A stretch of DNA of 64,000 nt from Yamagishiella unicocca (taxonomy: Eukaryota; Chlorophyta; Chlorophyceae; Chlamydomonadales; Volvocaceae): the NCBI GenBank assembly GCA_003116995.1, contig BDSL01000032.1, positions 682,001 through 746,000 on the forward strand. The letters run 5' to 3'. Numbering within the stretch: the stretch's first letter is position 1; every line of letters begins with the position of its first letter. The position numbers and the translations under genes were made by a program. Shown here in pieces: positions 1 to 11,353 of the stretch. The notes beneath the pieces are model-generated. The model was not told the origin of the DNA and searched no databases. It worked only from the letters and a program-made list of their open reading frames with translations.

Positions 1-3000
1 TAGCTTTCCCCACAGCTGCAGCACTGCGGTTTGTAGCGCAACCAGCTGCGCCTGTCTGGACGTCAGCTTGTGGACCAGGTTCTACGGCGAGGGGCGAGAA
101 AGGGGGAGGCAAGACGGCGGATGAGGCCGGTGTGCGCGCGTCCTCCGTGCCCGTGTGCGTGTGTCTTTAGGGCCCCGAGCGGTTGGGGGAAGGAACTTGC
201 GCACACGCGTACATGCGACGCGAGGCATCCAGCACCCTTGCTTCGTTCCAAGCAGCGGCTGCGGCGCCCCTGCAAGCAGCAGCCCCCGCACCGTGCGCCC
301 TGCAAGTAGCAGCCCCCGCACCGTGCGCTCGCTGCCTCACCTCCATCGCCTCCAGCTCCTGGCGCAGCTCCTCGTTTTGCTCCTGCAGCCGGGAGCTGCC
401 CTGCAGGTGCTCCGTGGTGAGGCGGGTGGCCACCGTCTCGCCGGCCTTTTGCGACTCCGCCAGCCGCTGCTGCAGCCTGGTGACCTCCTCTTGCGTCTGC
501 GGGGCAGCGCAGACAGCCGCGTGAGGGAGATGAAAAACGTGAGGTGAGGTGAGGGGCAGAGGCTAAAGCGCCAAGCCGGCGACAGAGGTTGGGTGGTCTG
601 GAAAGTCGGTGTTCAGTACGTAGGCCACCTTCGCCTTCCGCTGCACGTCCACACCCACCACCACCCACTTCCCCATCCCCACCACTCCGCCCTGCTACCC
701 AAACCTCAACCTCGCCCCCAAACCCCAGCCTCTCCCACAGACCCCAACCTCTCCATCAAACTCCTTGCTACGAGACCCCGTCCACATTAACCACCCATCC
801 CATCCACCCACCCCATTCCCCTGCAAGCCACCTCACCCCGCCCCGCACCACCTCCGACCCACCCCTTGAGCCCACCCGCCCTCAACTTCCCAGTGCCGAC
901 CTACGGGTTTCCTCGCCACCTTCTCCCCGCGCGCCTCACCCACACCGCCAAAGCCTGAACCCCATCCCCCTGATCGGTTATATGTTTTGGTGCCGACCTA
1001 CGGGTTTCCTCTCTCAACCCCCCGCTCAGCAGCCAGGTTTTTATACACCCCCACAGCAGCCTCTTCCCCCTATGCGACCAACCCGCGTCCCTCCGCCACC
1101 CACCCTCAGCAGCTGGTCAAACGTCCCCAGCTTGTCGTCCTCCAGGAACTCCAGCCGCGCCACCACCTCCTCGGGGCTGCTGAACGTGAAGCACTCCGCC
1201 AGCCGGTCGAACAGCGGCTCCAGCTTCGAGTGCTGCGCCAGCCGCCGCTGCGCATCCACCTCGCGCAGCCCGCTGCTGTGCAGCCGCGCGCGCAGCAGGT
1301 CGACCGCCTCACGCAGCTGGGCCTCAGTGTCGGTCTGGACCTCCAACGCGGCCTGCGTCGCGGCCAGGCGCTCCGAAACCGACTCCACGTCCTGCCGCAG
1401 CGCCAGGTACTCGCCCTCGGGCACCGAAACCAGGCCGGGGACGGCGGCGGCGAGGATAGCCGCGCGGTGGGCCATACTGTTGGAGCGGGTGGGGGAGCCG
1501 GGGCGAGTGGGCGAGCCGGGGCGAGTGGGGGAGCCGGGCCGAGCGGGGGAGCCGGGAGGCATGATGGCCGAGCCCGCGAGGGAGGTCTGGCGGAGCAGCT
1601 GCATCCCGCCGGGGCCTGGGACGGCGGAGCGGGGCCGGCTGCGACCGCCGGCGCCGCCGCCATTGGGCCCGCGCAACGGCATAGCCGACTGCGGCCGCAG
1701 CCGTGGGGCTGCGGCCTTGGGGCTGCCCGGCCGGGCGCCGCGCGCGTCGGCGGCGGCTGCGCCGACCGGCGCCGCGCCGCCGGCGCCGCCAGTGGTTGCG
1801 GCCCGGCTGGCGATGAGCGCGTCTAGCATGGCCCGGGACTTGAACGACGGCGCGTAGCCGACTGCGCCCACGTTGGAGACCACCTCCACGCCGTCGGTCC
1901 CCACGCCCTCCAGCGCACTCGCCTCCGCCTCGCCCTCCGCCCTGGCGGCCGCGTACGCCGCCGCCCGGCGCTTCTCCTTCACCGCATACTGGATCTCTCT
2001 GCTGAACGCGCCTGGCCGCAGCAGCAGCGCCGCTCCGCCGTCGCCGCCGGCGCCGCCGCTGCGCGTGGCGCCTCCCCCCATCATGATGGGCTGGGTCCGG
2101 ATGGCGGAGCTGATTTCCAGGCGCCGCTGCGCCCTCGCCGCCATGGCGGCGCACTCGTTCTCCAGGCGGCGCACTCGGTGACTCTTACGCGACAGCTCCT
2201 CCGGCGTGGGCTCGGCGCTCATGGGCCCGAGCGCCTCTGTGGCCCACCGGTTCCACAGCTGCAGCGCCGCCGCCTGGCGCTCGGCCTTGCTGCCTGAGGC
2301 GGTGGCGGCCTCGAAGGACGCGGCGCGGGCGCCATGAGCCTGTGGTGAAAGGGGGGAGGGGGGGAGGGTTTCGTGCGGAGGGCCAGGCAGTAAGGGCCAG
2401 ATCAGCAGGTGGGAGAGAGGGGCCGGGGCGGGAGGGGATTCGGTGTGTAAAGGGGCGAAGGGGGGGGGAGGGGATGAGGGAACGTGGGTATGGAGGGGGG
2501 GCGTGGAGCAAGGGGTAGGCGCGCGAGGTAGGGGCTTGCGGGGGGGTGGGGTCCAGCGGGGGCTGAAGGAAACCCCGGGGGTGGCGAGAAGGCCCGATTG
2601 CACGGCATGAAACCCGGGGGGGAGGTACTCTCGTGTGGAGACGTACGGGCCGTGTGGTTCTATGAGACGGGTGTGAAGGCAGGTTGAAAAGGTGGCAGGG
2701 TGGGCAGCGGAAGCTGGGATGGGCGTTACGGCGCCCCGCGTGCCGGGGTGACGTCGGCGACGAGAGCCGTTTTTCTGCTAGCCAGCTAATTGTTCACAGC
2801 AATACAGGGTATACCAGATTCGTCGTTCGACTGCATGTGAATGGGGATTGGAATAGCAGCTGAAGCAACGTTTGGAGGGTTATGGGGTGAAGGGTAAGGT
2901 AACGGCCTGGTCCCCACATTATCTTAAGGCCCGCTAAACTAAGACATTCAGGCTCAGATATGCTGCCCTGACCATATCAAACGAGCTCGGCGTTTTTTCG

Positions 3001-3224
3001 CCAAGGTGTTACGTTGCGGGCGACGCGTGCATTGTGCCGCGGGCCTTGGGCATACTCGTTCGTTGACAAAGCAACGCGTATCGTTAACTGGAAAACGTCG
3101 CTTCAAGCCTAGGTTTTGCAATCAATACCGGACACCTAGCCGTCGAACGCATGACCACCCTCACCTCGTTTCCCGCGCTGGCAGGACGAAGCCCAAGAAG
3201 TCCAACCTTTTCCTTCACGTTCAT
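1..3224 (-). CDS. Coiled-coil protein with repeated RPxS motifs (3' end outside window)
   Basis: Exons on the minus strand, 5' to 3': 3165-3224 (start ATG at 3222-3224), 1104-2339, 341-496 and 1-81, continuing off the left edge. All junctions are GT-AG and phase 0, so at least 511 residues are visible. The large exon has a Trp-containing helix and a helical stretch following PTPEELSRK. A disordered middle follows, with RPQSA, RPRSA and four PGSPTR-type repeats (about 1495-1560). Leucine/glutamate-rich coiled coil continues through the last three exons. I do not recognise the family. The coiled coil, the RPxS motifs and the head-to-head arrangement with a candidate ciliary kinase make a cytoskeletal or ciliary role possible, but that is inference. 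The first exon (20 codons) is the weakest part: it rests on an ATG, an open frame and a GAG|GTGAGG donor 825 bp before the main exon. Confidence 0.72.
901..1013 (-). repeat. Two copies of intron-end motif, donor side
   Basis: Two copies of a sequence reading TGCCGACCTACGGGTTTCCT on the plus strand lie in intron 497-1103 of the minus-strand coiled-coil gene, about 95 and 190 nt after the donor. In gene orientation both read as the donor-type form (GAGGAAACCCGTAGG) of the dispersed intron motif described for VPS35. Confidence 0.55.
1495..1560 (-). repeat. 18-bp coding repeat (PGSPTR units)
   Basis: About four imperfect 18-bp units inside the large exon of the coiled-coil gene encode Pro-Gly-Ser-Pro-Thr/Ala-Arg on the minus strand. 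The repeat keeps the reading frame and is probably disordered and phosphorylatable (SP/TR context). Confidence 0.8.
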
Positions 3225-3610
3225 GTTTGCAAGCCACCAACTCAACAACAACAGACAGGAGCACAACACAACCTCATGTGTTTCCGATGATAAAAGAGGT
3301 AAGGTCTCGACAGCTGTAGATATTCTTTACAATGGAAAAGAAATCCGTAATTTGTTTATGCGCCCTGTGCGAGAAGGGCGCGTGTCGTCGTGCTTCTCAT
3401 CTGCGGGGCTTCGAAGCGTAAGTACATAGTCCGGCACCCATTAAATAACTTTGTTATTACATAGAAACACGATCAAATTTGCTCTAGCCACCGCTTCAAA
3501 ATTACATTTTGCACGCGCCTGTTAGGCGGTGTTTGGACAAGGGGCTCTTTGTGAAAGGGGTCGCTGCGACGCCCACCGACCCAAATAGCCCACCAGCACC
3601 TGTACTGACA
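3225..3610. promoter_or_regulatory. Divergent intergenic region / candidate bidirectional promoter
   Basis: The 386 bp between the two start codons of the head-to-head genes must hold both 5' UTRs and both promoters, if the short first exon of the minus-strand gene is right. It is visibly richer in A/T than the flanking exons. I see no unambiguous TATA box in it, so the role follows only from position. Confidence 0.5.
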
Positions 3611-6600
3611 ATGGGTTGTGGCGCTAGCAAGGCGGTAAGAATCGCTGACTACAGGTTGCTGTCCTCGACATGTCGTCTGAGCGTTTGCGTTGGTAATCGA
3701 TGCAGCAGGATCAGCCAGGGAGGCCTGTGGACACCAAACTGGCTGAGATGGGTAGCAAAGCCTGTCACGCTGCGGTAGCGACCGCACTCGAGGTGCGCAG
3801 AGGCGGGGCCGCGGTTCAGTCGCACGTGGTGGGGGCGTAGCTCGGTCCCAAAGATGTGTATAAATCCAGTCACTTGCGTTAATACTCAGATGTGAAAGCC
3901 AGGTACTCCCAAAACGGATAATCTATCTCGATTGCGACATGACTTGCAGGTGTTTGAGTTGCCGCCGGTGCCTGGCAGCCTTCCTGATGATGCTCAGATC
4001 ATCTTCGTGCTCGGTGGTCCGGGCAGCGGCAAGGGCACGCAGTGTGACAAAATCAAGGCAGACTACGAGTGCGTTCACCTCAGCGCTGGTGACCTGCTGC
4101 GCGAAGAGGTCAAGAGCGGAAGCGTTGTGGGAAAGAAGTGCGAGGAACTCATGCGCGATGGCAAGCTGGTGCCCGTCGCGGTGACGCTCAGCTTGTTGAA
4201 GAAGGCGATGATAGAGAGCGGTGGCAAGTTCTTTCTCGTCGATGGCTTCCCTCGCGCTCTGGACCAGGCCAGCGAGTTCGAGAGCGCGATTATGCCGTGC
4301 AAGGCCGTCCTGTTCTTCGACTGTCCGGAGGAGGAGATGGAGAAGCGCTTGCTCAAGCGTGGTGAGACCAGCGGGCGCAGCGACGATAACGCTGAGACCA
4401 TTCGCAAGCGCTTCAAGACATTTTTGGAGCAATCTCTGCCAGTGAAAGACCATTTCCTAGCCAAGGACAAGTGCCATGTCCTTAGTGCCGTGCCACCGCC
4501 TGACGAGGTATACGAAAAAGTCAAGGTGGTGCTGGACGCCTTGAACGCGCCAAAGAAGGAGGTGAGCTTGAATGGGTTATCAGATAGAGAGGACGATATG
4601 GAGAGCTTGGAACAAGAGTGCAAAGGCTGTACGGCAACGGGTGTAGACCGTACGTCATCCTCGAAAATGGCAAAGTGAGACCGGGAAACGGTTGAGTGCT
4701 TGAAAAGTGTATTACTCTTCCGTTAGCTGTTAACGGGCTTGGTCCGATTGCGACCCATGGGTCGTAATAAATGGCATTGGCTCAATACAAGCGCAAAAGA
4801 GAACTTGCCTCATCCGATAAATGTATTGCAGGGTTTTGAACTGCCGCCGGTACCTGGCAGCCTTCCTGATGACGCTCAGATCGTCTTCGTGCTGGGCGGC
4901 CCCGGCAGCGGCAAGGGCACGCAGTGCGAGCAGATCTTGGAGGAGTACGAGTGCGTGCACCTCAGCGCCGGCGACTTGCTGCGCGCGGAGGTCAAGAGCG
5001 GCAGTGTGGTGGGCAAGAAGTGTGAGGAGCTTATGAAGGAGGGCAAGCTGGTGCCCTTCGCCGTGACGCTCAACCTGCTGAAGAAGGCCATGATCGAGAG
5101 CGGTGGCACGTTCTTCCTCATAGACGGCTTCCCTCGCGCGCTGGACCAGGCCAGTGAGTTTGAGAGCGCGATCATGCCGTGCAAGGCGGTGCTGTTCTTC
5201 GACTTGCCGGAGGCCACTATGGAGCAGCGCCTGCTCAAGCGCGGCGAGACCAGTGGGCGCAGCGATGACAACGCGGACACCATCCGCAAGCGCTTCCGCA
5301 CGTTTGTGGAATCGTCACTGCCCGTGAAGGACCACTACCTAGGCCAGGGCAAGTGCCACGTCATTAGCGCCGCCCCGCCGCCCAAGGAGGTCTTCGAGGC
5401 TGTCAAGGCGGTGCTTGACGGCATGAATGCCCCCAGGAAGTCAGATGTAAGTACGGGTGAAAAAAGGTTTGACGGTTTGCTAGATATGCGACCGCACTGC
5501 TTTAGGTACAGAACACTGTGCTGTCAACAGATCTGATGCCGCAATAGTTAGTTGCATGCGGATCGGTACTACGGTATGTCATCACATACTTATGTGTGAA
5601 GGTGAATGGTGGCGGGAGCGAAAATGTTTTCCCCGTAAACTGCCACTACCCTAGGCTAGCTCCGTCTGTGGCGGTGTTATGATTGTGTATTGCGTCTTGG
5701 TTTAGGATCACGAAGTCATGCGGCAACCGCAATAGGTTACCACGTTGCGATGCATGCGAAGGGCGGCAATGCGCCAAGTCTCATTGTCATGTGGTTATGG
5801 GACGCACATGGTCGCACAAAAGGCCGGGTATTGTCGTTCGGCGCTCTCGACATGAAGATGAACGCCCTTGCCTACCCTTGCATCTCACTCATCGCAGGAA
5901 ATCGTGCTACCGCCGGTGCCCGGCAGCCTGCCCGCTGACTCTCAGATCATCTTCGTGCTCGGTGGCCCCGGCAGCGGCAAGGGCACGCAATGTGACAAGA
6001 TTAAGGTCGACTATGAATGCGTGCACCTCAGTGCTGGAGACCTGCTGCGGGCGGAGGTCAAGAGCGGCAGCGTGGTGGGCAAGAAGTGCGAGGAACTCAT
6101 GCGCGAGGGCAAGCTGGTGCCCTTCGCCGTGACGCTCAACCTGCTGAAGAAGGCCATGATTGAGAGCGGTGGAACGTTCTTCCTCATAGACGGCTTCCCT
6201 CGTGCTCTGGACCAGGGCAGCGAGTTTGAGAGTGCCATTATGCCGTGCAAGGCGGTGCTGTTCTTCGACTGTCCGGAGGAGGAGATGGAGAAGCGCTTGA
6301 TCAAGCGTGGCGAGACCAGCGGCCGCAGCGACGATAACGCTGAGACTATTCGCAAGCGCTTCAAGACCTTCCTGGATCAATCGCTGCCCGTGAAGGACCA
6401 CTACCTGGCGCAGGGCAAGTGCCACGTCATCAGCGCTGTCGCAACTCCCGACGAGGTCTATGAAAAGGTCAAGGTGGTGCTGGACGGCATGAATGCTCCG
6501 GAGAAGGTGCGTCTGTTTCCTTGTGCACCAGCGATGGAGTTTATCGCAACGTAGGGTTTGGTTTACGTTTCGATAGGCTTATGGATAGGCGTCACTTGTG

Positions 6601-8435
6601 AAACAGCACAGGACGGGGATGCCGACCAGTGGTTGATGCCAATTAAGATAAACCAGCGATGTGCGGCCACGCGTCCTAACGTGTTTGTTTTGCTTGCGCA
6701 TGAGGAACGCGGACATACGCATAACACCTTGGGGCCTAATATAAAAAGCCAATATGCTTCATGGAAAGATGGGAGGCGTACGGCATTCATGCTATGATGT
6801 TTCAGCGATGGGATCTTGATTGTTGTTAGGAAGTAAACGTGTTCGGATTATGCATGACGTCTTTGCAGGGTTTGTTCTCAGCAGGGTTTCCATTCGGAAC
6901 CGAATGCCTGTGCACGAGTGTCCGTTGCATCCGCTCATACCTGCCTGCCTGCACTTGCCATTGTTGCAGGCGTTCGCTCTGCCGCCGGTACCTGGCAGCC
7001 TTCCTGCCGATTCCCAAATCGTCTTCGTGCTGGGCGGCCCCGGCAGCGGCAAGGGCACGCAGTGCGAGCAGATCAAGGAGGAGTACGAGTGCGTGCACCT
7101 CAGCGCCGGCGACTTGCTGCGCGCGGAGGTCAAGAGTGGCAGCGTGGTGGGCAAGAAGTGCGAGGAGCTTATGAAGGAGGGCAAGCTGGTGCCCTTCGCC
7201 GTGACGCTCAACCTGCTGAAGAAGGCCATGATCGAGAGCGGTGGCACGTTCTTCCTCATAGACGGCTTCCCTCGCGCGCTGGACCAGGCCAGTGAGTTTG
7301 AGAGCGCGATCATGCCGTGCAAGGCGGTGCTGTTCTTCGACTTGCCGGAGGCCACTATGGAGCAGCGCCTGCTCAAGCGTGGCGAGACCAGCGGCCGCAG
7401 CGACGACAACGCGGACACCATCCGCAAGCGCTTCCGCACGTTTGTGGAATCGTCACTGCCCGTGAAGGACCACTACCTGGCCCAGGGCAAGTGCCACGTG
7501 ATTAGCTCCGAGCCAGCACCCAAGGACGTCTTCGAGGAAGTCAAGAAGGTCCTGGACAGCTTCCCCGCCCCAAGGAAGTCAGACGTAAGCCATGCTACCT
7601 TTGGGGGCCCGGATCCTTCATAATGGCGCCGTCTTGCGCATAACATGCAAGGGATAACATGTCGGAGCAGAAGCCGGGAATTTGCTAGTAGTCATCGTGA
7701 GGCTGCATTGTAGGAACATGTCGCCCTTTATCTTTATGCCTGTTAATCTTTTCTATGTGGGAACCAGCTCCACATCTGCATACGAAACCCAACCATACGA
7801 CGTGCTCCCTTATCGTCGTGCAGGAAATCGTGTTGCCGCCAGTGCCCGGCAGCCTGCCCGCTGACTCTCAGATCATCTTCGTGCTGGGTGGCCCCGGCAG
7901 CGGCAAGGGCACGCAGTGCGACAAGATTAAGGAGGAGTACGAGTGCGTGCACCTCAGCGCCGGCGACTTGCTGCGGGCGGAGGTCAAGAGCGGCAGCGTG
8001 GTGGGCAAGAAGTGCGAGGAACTCATGCGCGAGGGCAAGCTGGTGCCCTTCGCCGTGACGCTCAACCTGCTGAAGAAGGCCATGATCGAGAGCGGTGGCA
8101 CGTTCTTCCTCATAGACGGCTTCCCTCGTGCTCTGGACCAGGGCAGCGAGTTTGAGAGCGCCATTATGCCGTGCAAGGCGGTGCTGTTCTTCGACTGTTC
8201 AGAGGAGGAGATGGAGAAGCGCCTGCTTAAGCGTGGCGAGACCAGCGGCCGCAGCGACGATAATGCGGAGACCATCCGCAAGCGCTTTAAAACCTTCCTA
8301 GGGCAATCGCTGCCCGTGAAGGACCACTACCTGGCGCTGAACAAGTGCCACGTCATCAGTTCCGTGCCGCCGCCCGATGAGGTGTACGGAAGCGTCAAGG
8401 CGGTGCTTGACCGCATGAATGCCCCCAAGAAGTAG
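3611..8435 (+). CDS. Five-domain adenylate (NMP) kinase with acylated N-terminus
   Basis: Six exons: 3611-3634, 3950-4561, 4832-5446, 5898-6506, 6970-7584 and 7824-8435. All introns are phase 0 GT-AG, giving 1028 residues. Exon 1 encodes only MGCGASKA: Gly2 with Ser6/Lys7 fits N-myristoylation and Cys3 fits palmitoylation, so membrane tethering is likely. Each following exon encodes one complete P-loop NMP kinase domain of about 204 residues. Each starts with LPPVPGSLP and carries the Walker A loop GGPGSGKGTQ, the NMP-binding DGFPRALDQ and a short LID (RGETSGRSDDN). The short LID is typical of AK1/UMP-CMP kinases. The reaction is reversible phosphoryl transfer between ATP and AMP (or UMP/CMP). 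Multi-domain adenylate kinases are known in Chlamydomonas flagella, so a ciliary-membrane energy-relay role is a reasonable inference. All five domains keep the catalytic motifs. Two domain types alternate (1, 3, 5 versus 2, 4). Confidence 0.95.
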
Positions 8436-8675
8436 GCGGCGGGCTTACTGCGGGGCGCGGCATCCAATTTGAGAGAGGGGTGCGAGAGCTGTGCGTGGAA
8501 TTCGGTTATGGCATTGTTTAGCAAGTATGCATGCGAGTTATTGCACGTTATGCTGTTCGCACACGCAACGGGCACACTTAAGTGAAAACGTTAAGTGTGA
8601 AGGGCGTGAAAAGCGCGAATTTACCCTAACCTGTCGCCAATGTTGTTCGCAGCAGCACTGTTTTCTTTAATCGGG

Positions 8676-8680
8676 TGTAA
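8676..8680 (+). terminator. Candidate polyadenylation signal TGTAA
   Basis: This is the first TGTAA after the adenylate kinase stop codon, 241 nt downstream. It is the standard volvocine poly(A) signal. A second TGTAA follows at 8783-8787. Confidence 0.55.
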
Positions 8681-9444
8681 ACGACGGTGTTTGTCGCTAG
8701 AGGCATCGGCTCGGCGGCACGTGCGGGGTCGGTAATGAAATGTTCGAGGCCGGCAATATAGCGTTCGGGGCTGGTGATGAAATGTAAGGTTCGGTGGCGG
8801 ACTGCTGGAGAAGTGGGTTCGGTCGAATCTGTGGCGGAGGCTGCCAAAAATGGACACAGTATTTCGGTTTGGGATGGGGTTGCCTTGTATGTTAAATGGA
8901 TGCATCTTGACCGTGACACGGGGCGCTCGCTGATAACTGCTGCTGGGTTCTCGAATAATGCTGCAGCAGTTACTTTTCCGCGTGTATTCGCCGAACTAGC
9001 TATTTACCGGTATGTATTGCTTGTCATCGCATGCGAGCGAATAAGAGACCAGGATGCAATTCCTCCATGACGCATACAGCCATCCCCTTTGCTAATTAAC
9101 ATTAGCACACCTGTACACACGTACGCTTGCATGAAACAAAGCGCAATTTCTTCGAGAGCGCTGCAGAAGACATGCAGCTGCAGCTGTTCATGAGCTTTCT
9201 AGGTCCCGCCATAACCGTAACCCACCGTAGCCACTCCACATGAAATGCTTGCTATACAACGAACCGAGTCGGCGACGATCATCGAGAACCCAGGAGAAAT
9301 CCAATACTGTCCACGCCGGGAGCCATACAGCAACAATGAATTAGGTACAAAGATATCATCCAACGGCGCAATTCGTACTTTGACCACGGGCAGCGTTATT
9401 ATTTGACTTGTCGAATCTCCGTACACTATGCTTTCGCGAGTAGT
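8681..9444. other. Intergenic, no convincing gene
   Basis: Moderate GC, with short open frames on both strands but none with splice sites, codon bias or recognisable motifs. Positions 8730-8800 hold an imperfect duplication around ATGAAATGT. Part is probably the 3' UTR of the small minus-strand gene that follows. Confidence 0.4.
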
Positions 9445-9657
9445 TCACCAGTCCTGTTCATCATAGCGTATTGTCTTGATCGGATCCACCAGCGTCCGCG
9501 GCTGCTTGAGGGGCGCTCGTTCCTCTACAGGTTGCTGAGGCGCAGGTGCCCTGCCTCGATTGATGCACATCTTGACCGCCGCCACGCCGCCAAGGCTGGC
9601 AGCGATCGCGGGAGCGTTGGCCACCAATGCCGTGGTGATGCAGACAGGGCAGACCAT
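9445..9657 (-). CDS. Small CxxC protein of unknown function
   Basis: A 70-residue open frame starts MVCPVCITTALVANAP and ends YDEQDW. A CxxC pair is followed by a hydrophobic, Ala-rich stretch (about residues 7-28) that could be a membrane helix. The C-terminal half is polar and Pro/Glu/Arg-rich. A splice acceptor (TTTCCGTGCAG) lies 26 nt upstream in the same frame, so the ATG could be internal and a 5' exon may exist between 9.7 and 10.3 kb. I could not identify that exon. The composition (hydrophobic block then charged tail) is not what random frames here look like, but no family is recognised. Confidence 0.42.
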   Translation of the reverse strand: MVCPVCITTALVANAPAIAASLGGVAAVKMCINRGRAPAPQQPVEERAPLKQPRTLVDPIKTIRYDEQDW

Positions 9658-9683
9658 GCTGACGTCAGCGTCCAGACGTGCTG

Positions 9684-11353
9684 CACGGAAATGGCATGGA
9701 ATGATGGGAAACTGTCAGCGTCGGCCGGGAAGTTTAGCGGACGGGCAGCAGACACAGCAGTTCGGCCGTCTTTGGGCTGATACCGCCGCCGCAGAGAAAA
9801 ATTAAACATTGCCCACAAACAGTGGTGACCATTATCGGCACGATGCAGAGACCGTGAAGGCTGACGATGGTTGACAACGGCGGGACCGCGGCAGCGCCGC
9901 GCGATTGGCCCAGCAGGGCTAGCACTTGCACGCTGAAACACTTTTCGCAACAACGCCCTGCTAATCAAGGTGATTGACTGAAATATTGAAAAAAGATTGC
10001 AGACTGCGAGTAAGACATGTGCGGAGGAACTGCGATGTACCTTCTTGTGTGATGACTCTGATGGAGTGACGCCTGAGGGTTGAACGCCAATATATGCCCT
10101 GCACACAGGCATGTGGAGGAGGTCACTGATACAGCCTGACGTTCTGCACTTGGGCCGACGCGACCCTGCGCGACAGGGTCGCCTCCATCCATCCGCTCTA
10201 AAAGCGATGATAGTGCCAAAATAAATGTCACGCTCAGGCAATTGGGAGCTTAGGCTTGCAAGCCAGGCAGTTCCGCGTCCTCTCTTACGCTGTGTGACGC
10301 AATGGTGACCCACAAGTGGGGCAAACAGCAGCGGTCGGTAAGCCGGAATTCGCACCTCGTGATGCCCTTCCTTGTGTAACTGGCACGCCAGCAGGGAATT
10401 GGCGCGGCGTATGGCTGTCTGATGTGTGGGCTCTCGGACGGTGGCGCCAGAAGTTCGCAACTAGGGCTTCACGTTGGTTTGATTGGCGTTTGAGAGCTAA
10501 ATGGAAGCACTATGATTTATATGGATACAATTCCTACTATCCAGTGCAGTTGGAGTGTACCGTCCGAGGCGTACCGTCTGCATGTATGGGGGCGACAACA
10601 TGCGCTAACCGACGTAGATCAACCGACTGCGCGTGACCACTCTTCACTTGACCTTCAATGATTTCTTCAGTTGATGCAAATGCGATTGCTCTTCTCTTGA
10701 GGTTGGCAGGCAAAAGCACCACGGGTAGGCGACAGCACCATGGAAGAACGGAGTAGAAAGTTAGAAACTGTATGCCCACGAAAGCCAACTGACTGAGGCA
10801 CAGACTTGCTGGCTCCACATTATTTACAGGAGAAAGGTGTAAAAACTTCAGTGTTGAATTTCAGCTAGGCGGCGGGGGAAGGGGGGAGAGGGACGGGGGC
10901 TGCTGAAATGATCCAGTCCGCTGAAGACTGTAACACAAACAGCAAAGGTAAAGAAGAATACTCTGGTTACGCACGGTGTGTGGGTTACAGTATGCCGCCC
11001 GGCGCGTTTTGGAGCAGAAGGGTGCAGGCGTGCAGAGGACATGCTTGGCAGGACTTGGCCCACATTGCATGCGTTTCATGTGCCCCCCTGTACGGGATGT
11101 CCCTTGGCTGCCTAACTTCTTTCCTTAGGCCCAACATCTATCGTACTAAGACCAATATTTTCTTGCTAGACAGGATACGGGAGCAAGCCACGGAGTCTGC
11201 AGGTCACTTCCTCCAGTTAAGCTTTCCCTTTTCGTGATAATGCTGAAGCCGTAGAGGTTGAAGAGTTCTCCGATCGACATCGTGAGCTGGCCGACGTTAG
11301 CCAGCTGCAAACATGGTGGGGCGGGCTCGCGGATCGTCTGGGCCATTTGTCGG
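9684..11353. other. Intergenic, no convincing gene
   Basis: Several open frames overlap in different phases on both strands, the longest on the minus strand (9525-10460). None shows conserved motifs. A 5' exon of the small CxxC gene and the promoter plus 5' UTR of VPS35 may lie here. Positions 10861-10900 are a purine-rich tract. Confidence 0.35.

Noticed and set aside
3923..8281. Antisense open frames opposite each adenylate kinase exon
   Set aside because: They repeat with the duplicated exons and mirror GC-rich third positions; no independent evidence.
9525..10460. Minus-strand 311-codon open frame
   Set aside because: No motif, mixed composition, overlaps the better-supported small CxxC frame in another phase.
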